A DNA stretch of 64,000 bases, taken from positions 45,801 to 109,800 of the forward strand of contig VGFU01000002.1 in the NCBI GenBank assembly GCA_016868755.1, written 5' to 3'. The DNA is from Bacteroidota bacterium. GTDB lineage: Bacteria > Bacteroidota > Bacteroidia > Flavobacteriales > Schleiferiaceae. The translations under genes and the position numbers were made by a program. Shown here one piece after another: positions 60,973-64,000 of the stretch. The notes below the pieces were generated by a model, which saw only the letters and a program-made list of their open reading frames with translations, was not told the DNA's origin and made no database searches. Numbering within the stretch: position 1 is the stretch's first letter; every line of letters begins with the position of its first letter.

Positions 60973-61803
60973 GTGACATGGCGCGGACTCCAGCAAGCAT
61001 TCATCGCGGCCCGAAGCGGTTTCGAGGCGGGCGAAGCCAATGCGCAGTGGCGTCGCTGGATTGAGGCAAAAACGGACCGCTCCTTCGCGCGCATCGCCCT
61101 CGAATCGCTCGATCAGGTTCCGGCCGAAATTTTGGCGGAGTTTTACCGCTGCGAGGCCGACCTAAACAGCTTAAAACCTATTCAGCAAATACTTGGATTT
61201 GAATATTTTGACGGTATCAAATTCAACATAAACTCCAATGTTCTGATTCCGCGTCCTGAAACCGAGGAACTGGTTGCTGAAGCCGCACGGCGTGCCCCCC
61301 ACGGAGCTAGCGTGCTTGACCTGGGCACCGGCTCAGGGTGCATTGCGCTCGCGCTGAAGAACCGGCGCCCCGACCTGCACGTAACCGGGGTGGACTGCGC
61401 CCAAGAGGCCTTGGCGGTGGCGGCCCACAACGAAGCGATGCTCAAACTCGGGGCAGCATGGTGCTGGGGCGACCTTCGCCAAGCTCCGCCCGGGGGTCTT
61501 CGGGCCGAGTTGATCTTGAGCAATCCGCCCTACATCACCCCAGACGAAGACCTGGCGCCCGAAGTGCGCGACTACGAACCGCACCTGGCCTTGTTTGCTC
61601 CAGAGGGCGATCCGCTGTACTACTACCGCCGCGTCTTGGACTGGGCCCAGCAGCTTGGAGCGCTTCAGCTCGGATTTGAATGCCACCGAACGTACGCGGC
61701 CGATGTGGCCCAAGCGGCCGTTGACGCGGGATGGAACGCGCACTGGTCTTTAGATCAGTTTGGTGCGCCGCGATGGGTTTGGGCCCAAAAATCCCGGCCC
61801 TGA
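60973..61803 (+). CDS. prmC: Release factor glutamine methyltransferase PrmC
   Basis: PrmC methylates the GGQ glutamine of peptide release factors RF1 and RF2. The 276-residue protein has an N-terminal helical domain, the SAM motif VLDLGTGSGCIALAL near 115-129 and the catalytic LSNPPYITPDE near 180-190. IPRPETEELV precedes the SAM site as usual. The start is GTG at 60973, supported by the -7 element and by normal family length; an in-frame extension upstream overlaps ribD. ligA follows after 18 bases with its own -7 element. Confidence 0.94.
   Translation: MTWRGLQQAFIAARSGFEAGEANAQWRRWIEAKTDRSFARIALESLDQVPAEILAEFYRCEADLNSLKPIQQILGFEYFDGIKFNINSNVLIPRPETEELVAEAARRAPHGASVLDLGTGSGCIALALKNRRPDLHVTGVDCAQEALAVAAHNEAMLKLGAAWCWGDLRQAPPGGLRAELILSNPPYITPDEDLAPEVRDYEPHLALFAPEGDPLYYYRRVLDWAQQLGALQLGFECHRTYAADVAQAAVDAGWNAHWSLDQFGAPRWVWAQKSRP

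Positions 61804-64000
<2,197 letters not shown>

Overview
The window looks like chromosome from a moderately high-GC member of Bacteroidota, most likely Flavobacteriales (Cryomorphaceae/Schleiferiaceae-like). The evidence is the rpmB-rpmG-DUF4295-ftsY block, the exonuclease-DnaE fusion, many Bacteroidota-specific families (DUF2911, DUF6268, DUF6702, DUF6913, SusC-like receptor, NamZ/DUF1343), probable type IX secretion C-termini on two secreted proteases, and repeated Bacteroidota -7 promoter elements (TAnnTTTG). Coding density is very high. No gap exceeds about 240 bases, many genes overlap by 1-22 bases, and I see no transposase, integrase, prophage or CRISPR array.

Layout. 1-3816: end of a cinA-like gene, ribosomal proteins L28 and L33, DUF4295, ftsY, AMP nucleosidase and rimO. 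3813-4823: a GH53-like lipoprotein of lower GC. 4910-13667: dnaE with fused proofreading domain, a MORN-type protein, mnmA, a secreted subtilase and a nitronate monooxygenase-like enzyme. 13673-17184 (minus): an internally shortened PhnA/YjdM protein, a complete GDP-D-glycero-D-manno-heptose set (gmhA, hddA, hddC-gmhB fusion) and thioredoxin. 17301-25430: Kazal lipoprotein, tRNA-Asp, FtsX-like permease, NamZ, TonB-dependent receptor, DUF2911 and htpG. 25507-27918: a CrtA-like and an AlkB-like monooxygenase, translationally coupled, and an SDR. 27960-31031 (minus): histidine degradation genes hutI-hutG-ftcD. 31065-35480: aroC, a dicarboxylate symporter and an OmpA protein with a repeat-built signal peptide. 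35496-42036 (minus): rplS with a structured leader, a SurA-like chaperone, an orphan ParA/Soj, a DUF3347 lipoprotein, and M1 peptidase, HupE and DUF6702. 42066-49480: acs, an HMA-MauE fusion, an aminotransferase, cytidine deaminase, and a kinase / GH109-like / nucleotidyltransferase trio. 49630-52427: lower-GC envelope genes and YceI with a double operator-like site. 52518-64000: DUF3817, mnmE, an alpha/beta hydrolase, an RsmI-like methyltransferase, a phosphatase, dnaA, a thioesterase, a secreted metalloprotease, ribD, prmC, ligA and the start of a DUF6913 gene.

The strongest unexplained signal is positional. At least nine genes have the -7 promoter element exactly four bases before an ATG or GTG start, and two more have it five bases before. 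Transcription should then begin at or next to the start codon, giving leaderless mRNAs. In two places (31029-31067 and 60940-60975) a pair of such promoters is back to back, with the divergent start codons only about 30 bases apart. This pattern also decides several GTG starts (ribD, prmC, mnmE, parA, DUF6702). Other points of interest are the two-repeat operator upstream of yceI, the signal peptide made of a 42-base tandem repeat, and a possible MurNAc/HexNAc salvage route.
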